The position numbers were made by a program, and so were the translations under genes. A stretch of DNA of 17,505 nucleotides, from the NCBI GenBank assembly GCA_964501705.1, contig CAZCUQ010000030.1:1-17505 (forward strand). Direction: 5' to 3'. Positions 7,716 through 14,413 of this stretch are shown here, piece by piece. Under the pieces are notes generated by a model, which did not search any database, was not told the DNA's origin, and worked only from the letters and a program-made list of their open reading frames with translations. Positions within the stretch are counted from its first letter, which is position 1. Each line of letters begins with the position of its first letter. Source of the DNA: RGIG4694 sp964501705. Lineage in GTDB: Bacteria > Bacillota > Clostridia > Oscillospirales > Ruminococcaceae.

Positions 7716-8673
7716 GAATTTATACATCAACGTGATCACGGCAATATCAGCACTTGCGGCGGCATATCTCTTTTCGGATATGCTTCTGCCGCTGCTTCGG
7801 AGACTCAGACTTGTAAAAGACGGAAAAACCGCGGAAAATCATGGGGAAAAGCTTACGGAAAGCGGAGGCGTCGCATTATGTATCGGAACGGTGCTTGCTT
7901 CCTCCGCCGGACTTATACTGCTGCGGTTTTTTTCGGACGATATTTCTTTTGACAGCAGAACCAGTCCTCTCTTCTTCGCGGCGGAAATTCTCATAATTCT
8001 CGGAACAGCCGCAGGCTTTTACGCCGATATCCTTGAGGGAAACGGAAAAAAGAACGGATTTTCAAGACCCGCTTACTTTCTGACCGAATTTTTCCTTTCA
8101 GCGGTATTTCTGACCCTTAAATACTATACGGATAACAGCACAAAATTATACATTCCGTTAAAAGGGCTCAAAGAGCTTGGAGGAAAATATTACATCCTCT
8201 GTCTCGCTGTCATGCTGATAACGGAAGAAAGCGCAAACAGTCTCGCGAAAAGCACGGGATACGCTCCCTCGGTCATGTCGGCGTTTTTCCTCGGCGCGGT
8301 GACGGTTTTCTCCCATATAAAAAACAGCGAAACCGCACTTTTATGCGCGGCTCTCGCGGGCGCGTCAATGGGAATGTTAATGCGAAACATCCCGAAGACG
8401 GTTTTATCCGAGGGAAATTCCGGAAAGCTTTTCTTCGGGATATCGGCGGCTGTGATCTCGGTGATTTCCGAAAATACGATATTCATGGCGATAATGCTTC
8501 TTCCCGCTTTTATTGACGCGTTATCGGTTCTTCTGAAAAAAACGGGAATAATAAAACAAAAGGAAAAAATCATCACGCCCTCGGAAAGAACGGAAAAAAT
8601 TCTTCTGTATTTTCTGTCGGGGATCATATGCGTGCTTTTATCGCTTTTATTATTCTTCAAATCGAAACTTTAA
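7708..8673 (+). CDS. MraY-like membrane protein, predicted catalytically inactive
   Basis: This 321-residue polytopic membrane protein sits exactly where mraY (phospho-MurNAc-pentapeptide translocase, lipid I synthesis) belongs, and it has the length and helix pattern of MraY. Residual similarity is clear: LPLLRRLRL near 28-36 for IPxLRRLK, ESGG (51-54) for PTMGG, and GFYAD...KKNGF (103-118) for GFxDDxxK...KRNxGL. The active-site residues are mostly gone. The first Asp of the DD pair is Ala106 and the following K is Glu110. The NxxNLTDGLDGL loop reads SANSLAKSTG (175-184). FMGDTGSL reads LSEGNSGKL, and the HHH loop is replaced by IITPSERTEK (288-297). It is an intact frame, so probably a retained pseudoenzyme rather than a decayed gene. 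Start ATG overlaps the murEF stop by 8 bases (translational coupling). A true MraY would have to be encoded elsewhere. Confidence 0.8.
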   Translation: MYKNLYINVITAISALAAAYLFSDMLLPLLRRLRLVKDGKTAENHGEKLTESGGVALCIGTVLASSAGLILLRFFSDDISFDSRTSPLFFAAEILIILGTAAGFYADILEGNGKKNGFSRPAYFLTEFFLSAVFLTLKYYTDNSTKLYIPLKGLKELGGKYYILCLAVMLITEESANSLAKSTGYAPSVMSAFFLGAVTVFSHIKNSETALLCAALAGASMGMLMRNIPKTVLSEGNSGKLFFGISAAVISVISENTIFMAIMLLPAFIDALSVLLKKTGIIKQKEKIITPSERTEKILLYFLSGIICVLLSLLLFFKSKL

Positions 8674-8687
8674 TGTATGGAACAAAC

Positions 8688-8706
8688 GAAAGGAGGAATC
8701 GCCTTG
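8688..8706 (+). promoter_or_regulatory. Ribosome site fixing a TTG start for ftsW
   Basis: GAAAGGAGG (8688-8696) is a near-perfect Shine-Dalgarno sequence with 7 bases of spacing to TTG at 8704. The only upstream in-frame ATG (8677) has no ribosome site and lies before this one, so TTG 8704 is the supported start. Confidence 0.85.
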
Positions 8707-10005
8707 GCGGAAAAATCCTCGAAAACTCCCCGGAAAAAACGCGCCCCCGAAAAAAAACATTCGGCGGTCGGAGCTTTTTTAAAAGCGGGGATCTCCAGAC
8801 CCGAAAACGACAGAATGGTCGGCGTGGACGCTCCCATGGTAATAATCATTCTTGTTCTGCTTGTTTTCGGCACAATATCGATGTTCTCCGCAGGATACGC
8901 CTGGGCGATCTCGGAAGGCTTGGACGGAGACTACTATTTCAAGCGTCAGCTGATGATGGCGGGGATCGGTCTTATCGGAATGATCTTCATTTCATTTATT
9001 GATTATCATTTGCTGCAGAATCAGATAATCGTGTATCTTGCTTATTTCGGCTCCCTGATACTCATGCTTTTATGCTTTGTTCCGGGGCTTCGCTCCGACA
9101 GAGGCGCTCACAGATGGATAGTCATAACAAAAAGCATTGAGTTTCAGCCGTCGGAAATCGCTAAGATCGCGATAGTCCTGCTTTTCGCGTACTGGATATC
9201 CATAAACTATTCAAACATGAAAAAGTTTGCGGTGGGGATCGTTCCTTTTGCGCTGGCTCTCGGTCTTTACTGCGGAGTGCTGTACAAACAGCCGCACATT
9301 TCCGCGCTTCTCATCATCTGTGCAATAGGATTTTCGCTCATGCTGATAGGCGGCACCGATATTAAGCAGCTCGCCATTATAGGAATCATAGCGGCGGTTG
9401 CCGTTCTGGGACTGGTATTATATCTTTCGCAGGTCGAGAATTTCTCATACTTTGAAAAGCGCTGGATAAGCTGGACGGATCCGTTCAACAGCGATTATTC
9501 CGATGAAACCTATCAGACAAGAAATTCTCTGATAGCAATAGGTTCGGGAGGACTTTTCGGGCTTGGACTGGGAAATTCAAGACAGAAATTCCTGTATCTT
9601 CCCGAATCGAAGAATGACTTTGTTTTCGCGATAATATGCGAGGAACTCGGTTTCATAGGAGCTGTGACGGTAATTCTTCTGTTTATCCTGTTCATAATCA
9701 GGGGATTTTCCATTGCGGTAAAATCAGTGGATAAATCGGGAATGCTTATCGCCTGCGGAATAACCATTCACATAGGACTTCAGGCTTTTTTAAACATCGG
9801 CGTAGTATGCAACGCCATACCGAACACCGGAATATCTCTTCCGTTTTTCAGCTACGGAGGAACTGCGCTCATTATTCAACTGTGTGAAATGGGAATCCTT
9901 CTGAATATATCGAGACACACCATCTCCGAACCTGCGGCGCGGATAAAAGCACCGAACAGAAAAAAACGCGGACGTCTGAACGCTCCGCCTGAAAGGACAA
10001 TGTAA
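8704..10005 (+). CDS. ftsW: SEDS-family peptidoglycan glycosyltransferase FtsW
   Basis: The 433-residue polytopic membrane protein polymerises lipid II into glycan strands, working with a class B PBP, here most likely the one encoded upstream. A basic N-terminal tail of about 40 residues precedes the helices. Family motifs are present in order: FQPSEIAKIA, GSGGLFGLGLGNSRQKFLYL, then NDFVFAIICEELGF, whose Asp305 matches the essential SEDS aspartate, and near the end PNTGISLPFFSYGG. Length and order fit FtsW better than RodA because of the dcw position. SpoVE is the closest alternative. The TTG start is chosen from the strong ribosome site. The gene begins 30 bases after the mraY-like frame and ends 2 bases before murG. 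murD, which usually precedes ftsW, is missing. Confidence 0.93.
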   Translation: MAEKSSKTPRKKRAPEKKHSAVGAFLKAGISRPENDRMVGVDAPMVIIILVLLVFGTISMFSAGYAWAISEGLDGDYYFKRQLMMAGIGLIGMIFISFIDYHLLQNQIIVYLAYFGSLILMLLCFVPGLRSDRGAHRWIVITKSIEFQPSEIAKIAIVLLFAYWISINYSNMKKFAVGIVPFALALGLYCGVLYKQPHISALLIICAIGFSLMLIGGTDIKQLAIIGIIAAVAVLGLVLYLSQVENFSYFEKRWISWTDPFNSDYSDETYQTRNSLIAIGSGGLFGLGLGNSRQKFLYLPESKNDFVFAIICEELGFIGAVTVILLFILFIIRGFSIAVKSVDKSGMLIACGITIHIGLQAFLNIGVVCNAIPNTGISLPFFSYGGTALIIQLCEMGILLNISRHTISEPAARIKAPNRKKRGRLNAPPERTM

Positions 10006-10007
10006 CC

Positions 10008-11159
10008 ATGCTTAAAGTACTGCTTGCGGGCGGAGGCACTGCGGGACATATCAATCCCGCGCTCGCCATCGCCGAAATAATAAAGGATCATGTTCCCGAC
10101 GCGGAGTTTCTTTACGCGGGAACTCCAAAGGGAATGGAGGCAAGTCTCGTTCCCGAACACGGGATCGAATTTGCTCCCATCAAAGTCAGCGGATTTCAGA
10201 GAAGAATATCCGTGAAAAACGTCGGAAGAAACATCCGTGCGGCGGCGTATCTTGCCGCTTCGGGACACAGAGCGAGGCAGATAATCAACAACTTCAAACC
10301 CGACATTGTTATCGGAACGGGCGGATATGTAAGCGGTCCCATCGTATTTGAAGCAACAAAGATGAAAATTCCCTCGCTTATTCACGAGCAGAACGCCTAT
10401 CCCGGAGTTACCACGAGAATTCTTTCAAAAAAAGTAAATATGGTAATGCTCACGGTAGACGAAGCGCTCACGTATCTTCCCGACAGCATTCCGTATCAGG
10501 TGACGGGTCTTCCCGTCAGAAAGGGCTTTACGGCGAATAAGATTTCCCGCTCCGATGCCAAAAAACAGCTTGGCTTTGATGATTCCATGGTAATTTTAAG
10601 CTACGGAGGAAGTCTCGGAGCGGGCGCAATCAACGACATCGCGAAGGAACTCATAAAATTCGAGCAGGACAAACATCTGAAAATAAATCATATCCACAGC
10701 TACGGAAAAATGGGCAGGGATACCTTTGAAAAAGACCTTGAAGAGAAAGGCGCCGATCTTTCCGACAAGCGTCTTATGATAAAGGAATACATCAAGAACA
10801 TGGACATCTGCATGGCGGCGGCGGATCTTATCATCTGCCGAAGCGGAGCATCGGCTATCACCGAGCTTGAAGCGGAGGGGCGCGCTTCGATACTTATTCC
10901 GTCTCCCGTAGTTGCGGGAAATCATCAGTATCACAATGCCATGGTTCTCGGCAAAGCGGGAGCGGCTGTCGTTATCGAGCAGAAAAACATAAACATAGAC
11001 GAAATAAAGGACAAAGTGAAGAATTTCTACGAACACCCCGAAAAGCTTGATTTTTATGCGGAAAAAGCCGCGGGGCTATACATCAGGGACACGCCAGACA
11101 GAATCTGGAAAGAAATTGAAAAAATAATTAACAATGAACAGAGCAAAGAACACAAGTAA
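10008..11159 (+). CDS. murG: UDP-GlcNAc:undecaprenyl-PP-MurNAc-pentapeptide transferase MurG
   Basis: The 383-residue GT28 enzyme acts on the inner face of the membrane and converts lipid I to lipid II. It shows the N-terminal GGGTAGHINPA loop (8-18), GTGGYVSGP (103-111), HEQN (127-130), YGGSLGA (199-205), the UDP-GlcNAc-binding stretch RSGASAITELEA (278-289) and NHQYHNA (305-311). Length is slightly above the usual 355-365. A GAAAGGA ribosome site (9991-9997) lies in the end of ftsW, 2 bases separate the frames, and translation is probably coupled. It is the last gene of the cluster here: murB, murC, ftsQ, ftsA and ftsZ do not follow. Confidence 0.96.
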   Translation: MLKVLLAGGGTAGHINPALAIAEIIKDHVPDAEFLYAGTPKGMEASLVPEHGIEFAPIKVSGFQRRISVKNVGRNIRAAAYLAASGHRARQIINNFKPDIVIGTGGYVSGPIVFEATKMKIPSLIHEQNAYPGVTTRILSKKVNMVMLTVDEALTYLPDSIPYQVTGLPVRKGFTANKISRSDAKKQLGFDDSMVILSYGGSLGAGAINDIAKELIKFEQDKHLKINHIHSYGKMGRDTFEKDLEEKGADLSDKRLMIKEYIKNMDICMAAADLIICRSGASAITELEAEGRASILIPSPVVAGNHQYHNAMVLGKAGAAVVIEQKNINIDEIKDKVKNFYEHPEKLDFYAEKAAGLYIRDTPDRIWKEIEKIINNEQSKEHK

Positions 11160-11171
11160 GATTTCTTTTTC

Positions 11172-11240
11172 TGTTTGTCTTATTGTTTCCGCTTTGGCTT
11201 AATGTAAGCTGTCATTTGCTGTAACATCGGAGCTTCAAGG
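11172..11240. repeat. Inverted copy of the window-start repeat
   Basis: Read on the plus strand, TTTGTCTTATTGTTTCCGC...TCATTTGCTGTAAC.TCGGAGCTTCA matches the reverse complement of positions about 38-103 over most of its length. Similarity extends past the tandem unit into GAAGCTCC and the C-rich flank. The two copies therefore bracket the dcw cluster in opposite orientation. No coding capacity is apparent. Confidence 0.75.
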
Positions 11241-11242
11241 GC

Positions 11243-11296
11243 GAGTGAAACCCAAAGGGGAGAGGAAAAAATTCCTCTCCCTTTTGGGTTTCACTC
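11243..11296. repeat. Long near-perfect hairpin after murG
   Basis: A 25-bp stem (11243-11267 with 11272-11296, one G-T pair) encloses an AAAA loop. The arms read GAGTGAAACCCAAAGGGGAG... and its complement. There is no following T-run, so it is not a standard intrinsic terminator, although the folded RNA could still stop polymerase or stabilise the murG mRNA end. It abuts the inverted dispersed repeat and may be part of it. Confidence 0.8.
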
Positions 11297-11328
11297 ACGC
11301 TCCCCTTCCTTATCTCCTCTCCTGCTGA

Positions 11329-11432
11329 TTATAGTCAACGACATTGAAATTTGTACTTTCAGCCCACGCAAAAATCATTTATGCAGATATTTGCCTGACT
11401 TCAAGTCAAATTTCTAATGTCGTTGACTATAA
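11329..11432. mobile_element. MITE-like element with terminal inverted repeats
   Basis: The ends TATAGTCAACGACATT (11330 on) and AATGTCGTTGACTATA (to 11431) are inverted repeats of about 24 bp with a single indel. They enclose about 55 bp of non-coding DNA that contains the palindrome GACTTCAAGTC. A second, opposite-oriented copy starts at 17446. The size, the TA-bounded ends and the lack of coding capacity fit a non-autonomous miniature transposable element, but no transposase or target duplication longer than TA is seen. Confidence 0.75.
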
Positions 11433-11454
11433 AAAACATCTTGAAAGAAAACAG

Positions 11455-11483
11455 TTGCATTTACCGAAAAAATATGATATAAT
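11455..11483 (+). promoter_or_regulatory. Promoter of cca
   Basis: TTGCAT (11455-11460) and TATAAT (11478-11483) are spaced by 17 bp, with an extended -10 TGa at 11475-11477. It lies 23 bases beyond the edge of the MITE-like element and about 33 bases before the TTG start. Confidence 0.85.
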
Positions 11484-11515
11484 GATAATAGCAAAATAAA
11501 AAGGAGACCGGCGCT

Positions 11516-12841
11516 TTGGATATAAATATTCCCGAAAAAATAAAATATCTTCTTGACAGACTCGAATACCGCGGCTATGAGGCTTTCATCGTCGGCGGCT
11601 GCGTCCGCGATTCCCTTATGGGAATCACACCCGCCGATTATGATATCACAACAAACGCTTCCCCCGAAGAAATAAAAGATGTGTTCTCCGATCTGAAAAC
11701 GGTGGATACGGGAATAAAACACGGCACAGTAACCGTTTTGTACAAAAAGGAAAGCGCGGAAGTTACCACGTACAGGATCGACGGCACATATTCCGATAAC
11801 CGCCGCCCCGATAAGGTTTACTTTACCAAAAGCCTTGAAGATGATCTGTCCCGCCGCGATTTTACCGTAAACGCAATGGCATATTCCGATAAAACGGGTA
11901 TTATCGATAAATTCGGCGGACAACAGGATCTTTTCAATCATTGTATACGATGCGTCGGCGATGCAAATAAACGTTTCAATGAGGACGCTCTGCGGATACT
12001 CCGCGCTCTTCGCTTCGCTTCCAAATATAACTTTGAAATAGAAAAAACCACATCTCTCGCTATTCACAAAAATTGCGGACTTATAAAAAATGTCTCCGCC
12101 GAAAGGATCCGCTCCGAATTTGAACAGCTTCTTTGCGGAAGAAATCCCGCAAATATTCTGCTTGATTATTCCGATGTTTTCGAAACCTTTATCCCCGAAA
12201 TCGGTAAAATGACACTCTTCGATACCCACATCTGCGACGTATGGGAACATACCGCCCATGCCGTGGAAAACTCTCTTAACGACCCTTATGTAAGACTTGC
12301 CCTGTTTTTCCATGATATAGAAAAAACCTCCGCACTCGCTATAACTGAGGACGGAGAGAGAATTTTCCCGAAGCATGAGATAAAAAGCGCCAATACCGCA
12401 AAACAGATCATGCGCAGACTTCGCTTCGACAACAAAACTGTTGAAATCGTCTCGCTGCTTATAAGCTTTCACTGTATTACGCCCGTTGACGATAAAATTG
12501 CTGTGAAAAAACTGCTTTCGGTCATGGGTGAAGAAAATTTACTGCGTCTCCTTGAAGTTATCAGGGGCGACTGCATGGCAAAACAGGACTTCTGCCTTGA
12601 AATGCTGTCAGTCCTTGATGCAATGAAAAGCATTATGTCCGATATAATTGACAATAACGAGTGCTTCTCATACAGTTCTCTCGCCGTAAACGGAAACGAT
12701 GTTCTCAAAGCAGGCTTCGAGGGAAAAAATATCGGCAGAGTTCTGAAACTTATACTCGGTTTCGTCACAGAAGAAAAGCTCCCGAACGAACGCTCTGTCT
12801 TATTGAAGGAAATCTATAGAATAAAAGCGGAATCACTTTAA
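11516..12841 (+). CDS. cca: CCA-adding enzyme (tRNA nucleotidyltransferase) with HD domain
   Basis: The 441-residue class II nucleotidyltransferase adds or repairs the 3'-CCA of tRNAs without a template. The N-terminal head has GGCVRD (27-32) and DYDITT (41-46, metal-binding Asp pair), then RRDFTVNA (113-120). The family RFNEDALRILRALRF helix comes next. A C-terminal HD region follows (H245, H248, then H266-D267 in FFHDIEK, where most family members read HDIGK). The start is TTG, with AAGGAG at 11501-11506 and 9 bases of spacing. It has its own promoter and is not part of the cell-wall operon. Its stop overlaps that of nrdR on the other strand. Confidence 0.94.
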   Translation: MDINIPEKIKYLLDRLEYRGYEAFIVGGCVRDSLMGITPADYDITTNASPEEIKDVFSDLKTVDTGIKHGTVTVLYKKESAEVTTYRIDGTYSDNRRPDKVYFTKSLEDDLSRRDFTVNAMAYSDKTGIIDKFGGQQDLFNHCIRCVGDANKRFNEDALRILRALRFASKYNFEIEKTTSLAIHKNCGLIKNVSAERIRSEFEQLLCGRNPANILLDYSDVFETFIPEIGKMTLFDTHICDVWEHTAHAVENSLNDPYVRLALFFHDIEKTSALAITEDGERIFPKHEIKSANTAKQIMRRLRFDNKTVEIVSLLISFHCITPVDDKIAVKKLLSVMGEENLLRLLEVIRGDCMAKQDFCLEMLSVLDAMKSIMSDIIDNNECFSYSSLAVNGNDVLKAGFEGKNIGRVLKLILGFVTEEKLPNERSVLLKEIYRIKAESL

Positions 12842-13314
12842 CTTTCCTTATCCGCGCTTTCTTTCTCCGTGTCTCCCCTAAGCTCGGAAATTACGTCAAG
12901 AAAGCTTTCCACATCGGAAAAATCCTTATAGACCGACGCAAAGCGCACATATGCCACCTTATCGAGAGATTTCAATGAATTTAATACCATATCCCCTATC
13001 CGGGAGGTCGTTATTTGCCGCATTGAGTTTGAAACACAGTAATTTTCAATATTATCCACAATGCGATTTATATCCTCAAGAGAAACGGGACGCTTCTTGA
13101 CGGCTATTGACATACTTTGTATGATCTTTGCACGATTGAAGCTCTCAAAGGTATTATCCTTCTTGTTGACAAGAAGTTCGGGGATCTCAACAGATTCAAA
13201 CGTTGTGAAGCGTTTTCCGCAGCTTATACATTCACGTCTGCGGCGTATCTTTCCCTCGCACGGACGCGAATCTATGACTTTTGAATCGTTGAAACCGCAA
13301 AACGGACAGAACAT
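12838..13314 (-). CDS. nrdR: Transcriptional repressor NrdR
   Basis: The 158-residue regulator represses ribonucleotide reductase genes in response to ATP/dATP. The zinc ribbon has Cys3, Cys6, Cys29 and Cys32 (CPFC ... CISC), followed by RFTTFE. An ATP-cone domain follows at about 47-137. Length is typical, with an acidic tail. The start at 13314 begins MFCPFCG as in the family and has GGAGG at 13322-13326, 7 bases away. A longer in-frame reading to 13386 would cross the -10 and -35 of its promoter and is rejected. No nrd genes or clear NrdR boxes are in the window. Confidence 0.95.
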   Translation of the reverse strand: MFCPFCGFNDSKVIDSRPCEGKIRRRRECISCGKRFTTFESVEIPELLVNKKDNTFESFNRAKIIQSMSIAVKKRPVSLEDINRIVDNIENYCVSNSMRQITTSRIGDMVLNSLKSLDKVAYVRFASVYKDFSDVESFLDVISELRGDTEKESADKES

Positions 13315-13353
13315 ATGATAACCTCCATTATATTCGTAAAAGCTTACCTTTTT

Positions 13354-13382
13354 ATTATATACCATTTTTACGCGGTTGTCAA
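13354..13382 (-). promoter_or_regulatory. Promoter of nrdR
   Basis: On the minus strand, TTGACA (13377-13382) and TATAAT (13354-13359) are both consensus and separated by 17 bp. The predicted RNA start is near 13347, leaving a leader of about 30 bases. It lies between the divergent nrdR and carboxypeptidase genes. No equally clear plus-strand promoter for the latter is seen. Confidence 0.88.
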
Positions 13383-13427
13383 GCAAAACCCGATCGCCCC
13401 GCGCAAAACAATGAAAGGAGAATATTT

Positions 13428-14378
13428 TTGAACGGAATAAAATATCTTTTTTTATGCACTCTGATTTTAATGCTCACTGTGCTGGGTCTTACAAGCTGCG
13501 GTGACGATGACGATTCTCCGGGCAACTCCGAAAATGAAGAAGGATCTATTGCTCTTTCGGATGAAAATTATCAGACAGTCGAATCTCCCGAGCTTGAAAC
13601 GGATTACTCCGATCCCGCAGACGCCGACAATACATGGGCTATGTTCCTTATCAATGAATGGAATCCTCTGCCAAGACATTACGATGACGTTATTAAAACA
13701 GAACTCGTGGACGAAACATACCGTGAATATTATCTCGATGAGCGCGCCGCAAAATATTATATGAATATGCTTAAAGCAGCCGAAGATGACGGTATCGATC
13801 TTATCACCGTTTCTACCTACAGAACCTATGAATATCAGAAAAATAACTTCGATACAAGCGTTGAGGACAGAATGAACAACGGTATGAACTATGAAGAAGC
13901 TTACAAAAGCGCCATGCAGTCCGTTCAGCTCCCCGGACAAAGCGAGCATAACGCGGGTCTTGCCGTTGATATTCTCTCAAACGAATACGACAGCATGGAC
14001 GATGACGGCTTTGAAAATACCGAGGCGTTTAAATGGCTGAACGAACACGCCGCAGAATACGGATTCATTCTCCGCTACCCGAAAAACAAAACCGATATCA
14101 CGGGAATAATTTACGAGCCGTGGCATTACCGCTTCGTGGGAATATACTACGCAAACAAAATAAAAGAAAGCGGTCTGTGCATGGAAGAATTCTTTGAGGA
14201 AAACGGCTGGCTCAATGAGGACAAAACAGCAAAAAGTCACACCATCTACACGCAGAATCCCGAAACGGAAATGTCTCACGAGACGTACACCGTCGAATCC
14301 TACATGGAAAGCATCGGAATGGCGGATCCCGACGATGAAGCTTCTGAGGAAACTTCCGACCGGAACGATTCGGAATAA
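13428..14378 (+). CDS. VanY-type D-alanyl-D-alanine carboxypeptidase lipoprotein
   Basis: The 316-residue product is predicted to trim the terminal D-Ala from peptidoglycan stem peptides on the outer face of the membrane. A lipoprotein signal with LTSC (Cys24) is followed by an acidic Asp/Glu/Ser-rich spacer (about 25-65). The M15B catalytic domain then shows SEHNAGLAVD (172-181, Zn ligands His174 and Asp181) and EPWHYR (230-235, catalytic Glu230 and Zn ligand His233). A further acidic tail of about 60 residues follows. The start is TTG, with AAAGGAG at 13414-13420 and 7 bases of spacing. It is divergent from nrdR and converges on the GH3 gene. D,D- versus L,D-specificity cannot be read from sequence alone. 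Confidence 0.9.
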   Translation: MNGIKYLFLCTLILMLTVLGLTSCGDDDDSPGNSENEEGSIALSDENYQTVESPELETDYSDPADADNTWAMFLINEWNPLPRHYDDVIKTELVDETYREYYLDERAAKYYMNMLKAAEDDGIDLITVSTYRTYEYQKNNFDTSVEDRMNNGMNYEEAYKSAMQSVQLPGQSEHNAGLAVDILSNEYDSMDDDGFENTEAFKWLNEHAAEYGFILRYPKNKTDITGIIYEPWHYRFVGIYYANKIKESGLCMEEFFEENGWLNEDKTAKSHTIYTQNPETEMSHETYTVESYMESIGMADPDDEASEETSDRNDSE

Positions 14379-14386
14379 TATATAGT

Positions 14387-14411
14387 AAACGCCCGTTTTA
14401 TGCGGGCGTTT
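14387..14411. terminator. Short hairpin terminator between convergent genes
   Basis: AAACGCCCG (14387-14395) pairs with CGGGCGTTT (14403-14411), with a 7-base loop and A/T-rich flanks on both sides. It lies between the stop of the carboxypeptidase gene and the stop of the GH3 gene, so it can serve both strands. The T-runs are short, so strength is uncertain. Confidence 0.72.
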
Positions 14412-14413
14412 GA

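Noticed and set aside
11414..12472. Open frame of 352 codons on the minus strand opposite cca
   Set aside because: The plus strand carries intact nucleotidyltransferase and HD motifs with a promoter and ribosome site. The antisense frame has no family features and runs into the MITE-like element.
13315..13386. 24-codon N-terminal extension of NrdR
   Set aside because: It covers the -10 and -35 of the nrdR promoter and precedes the universal MxCPxC start of the family.
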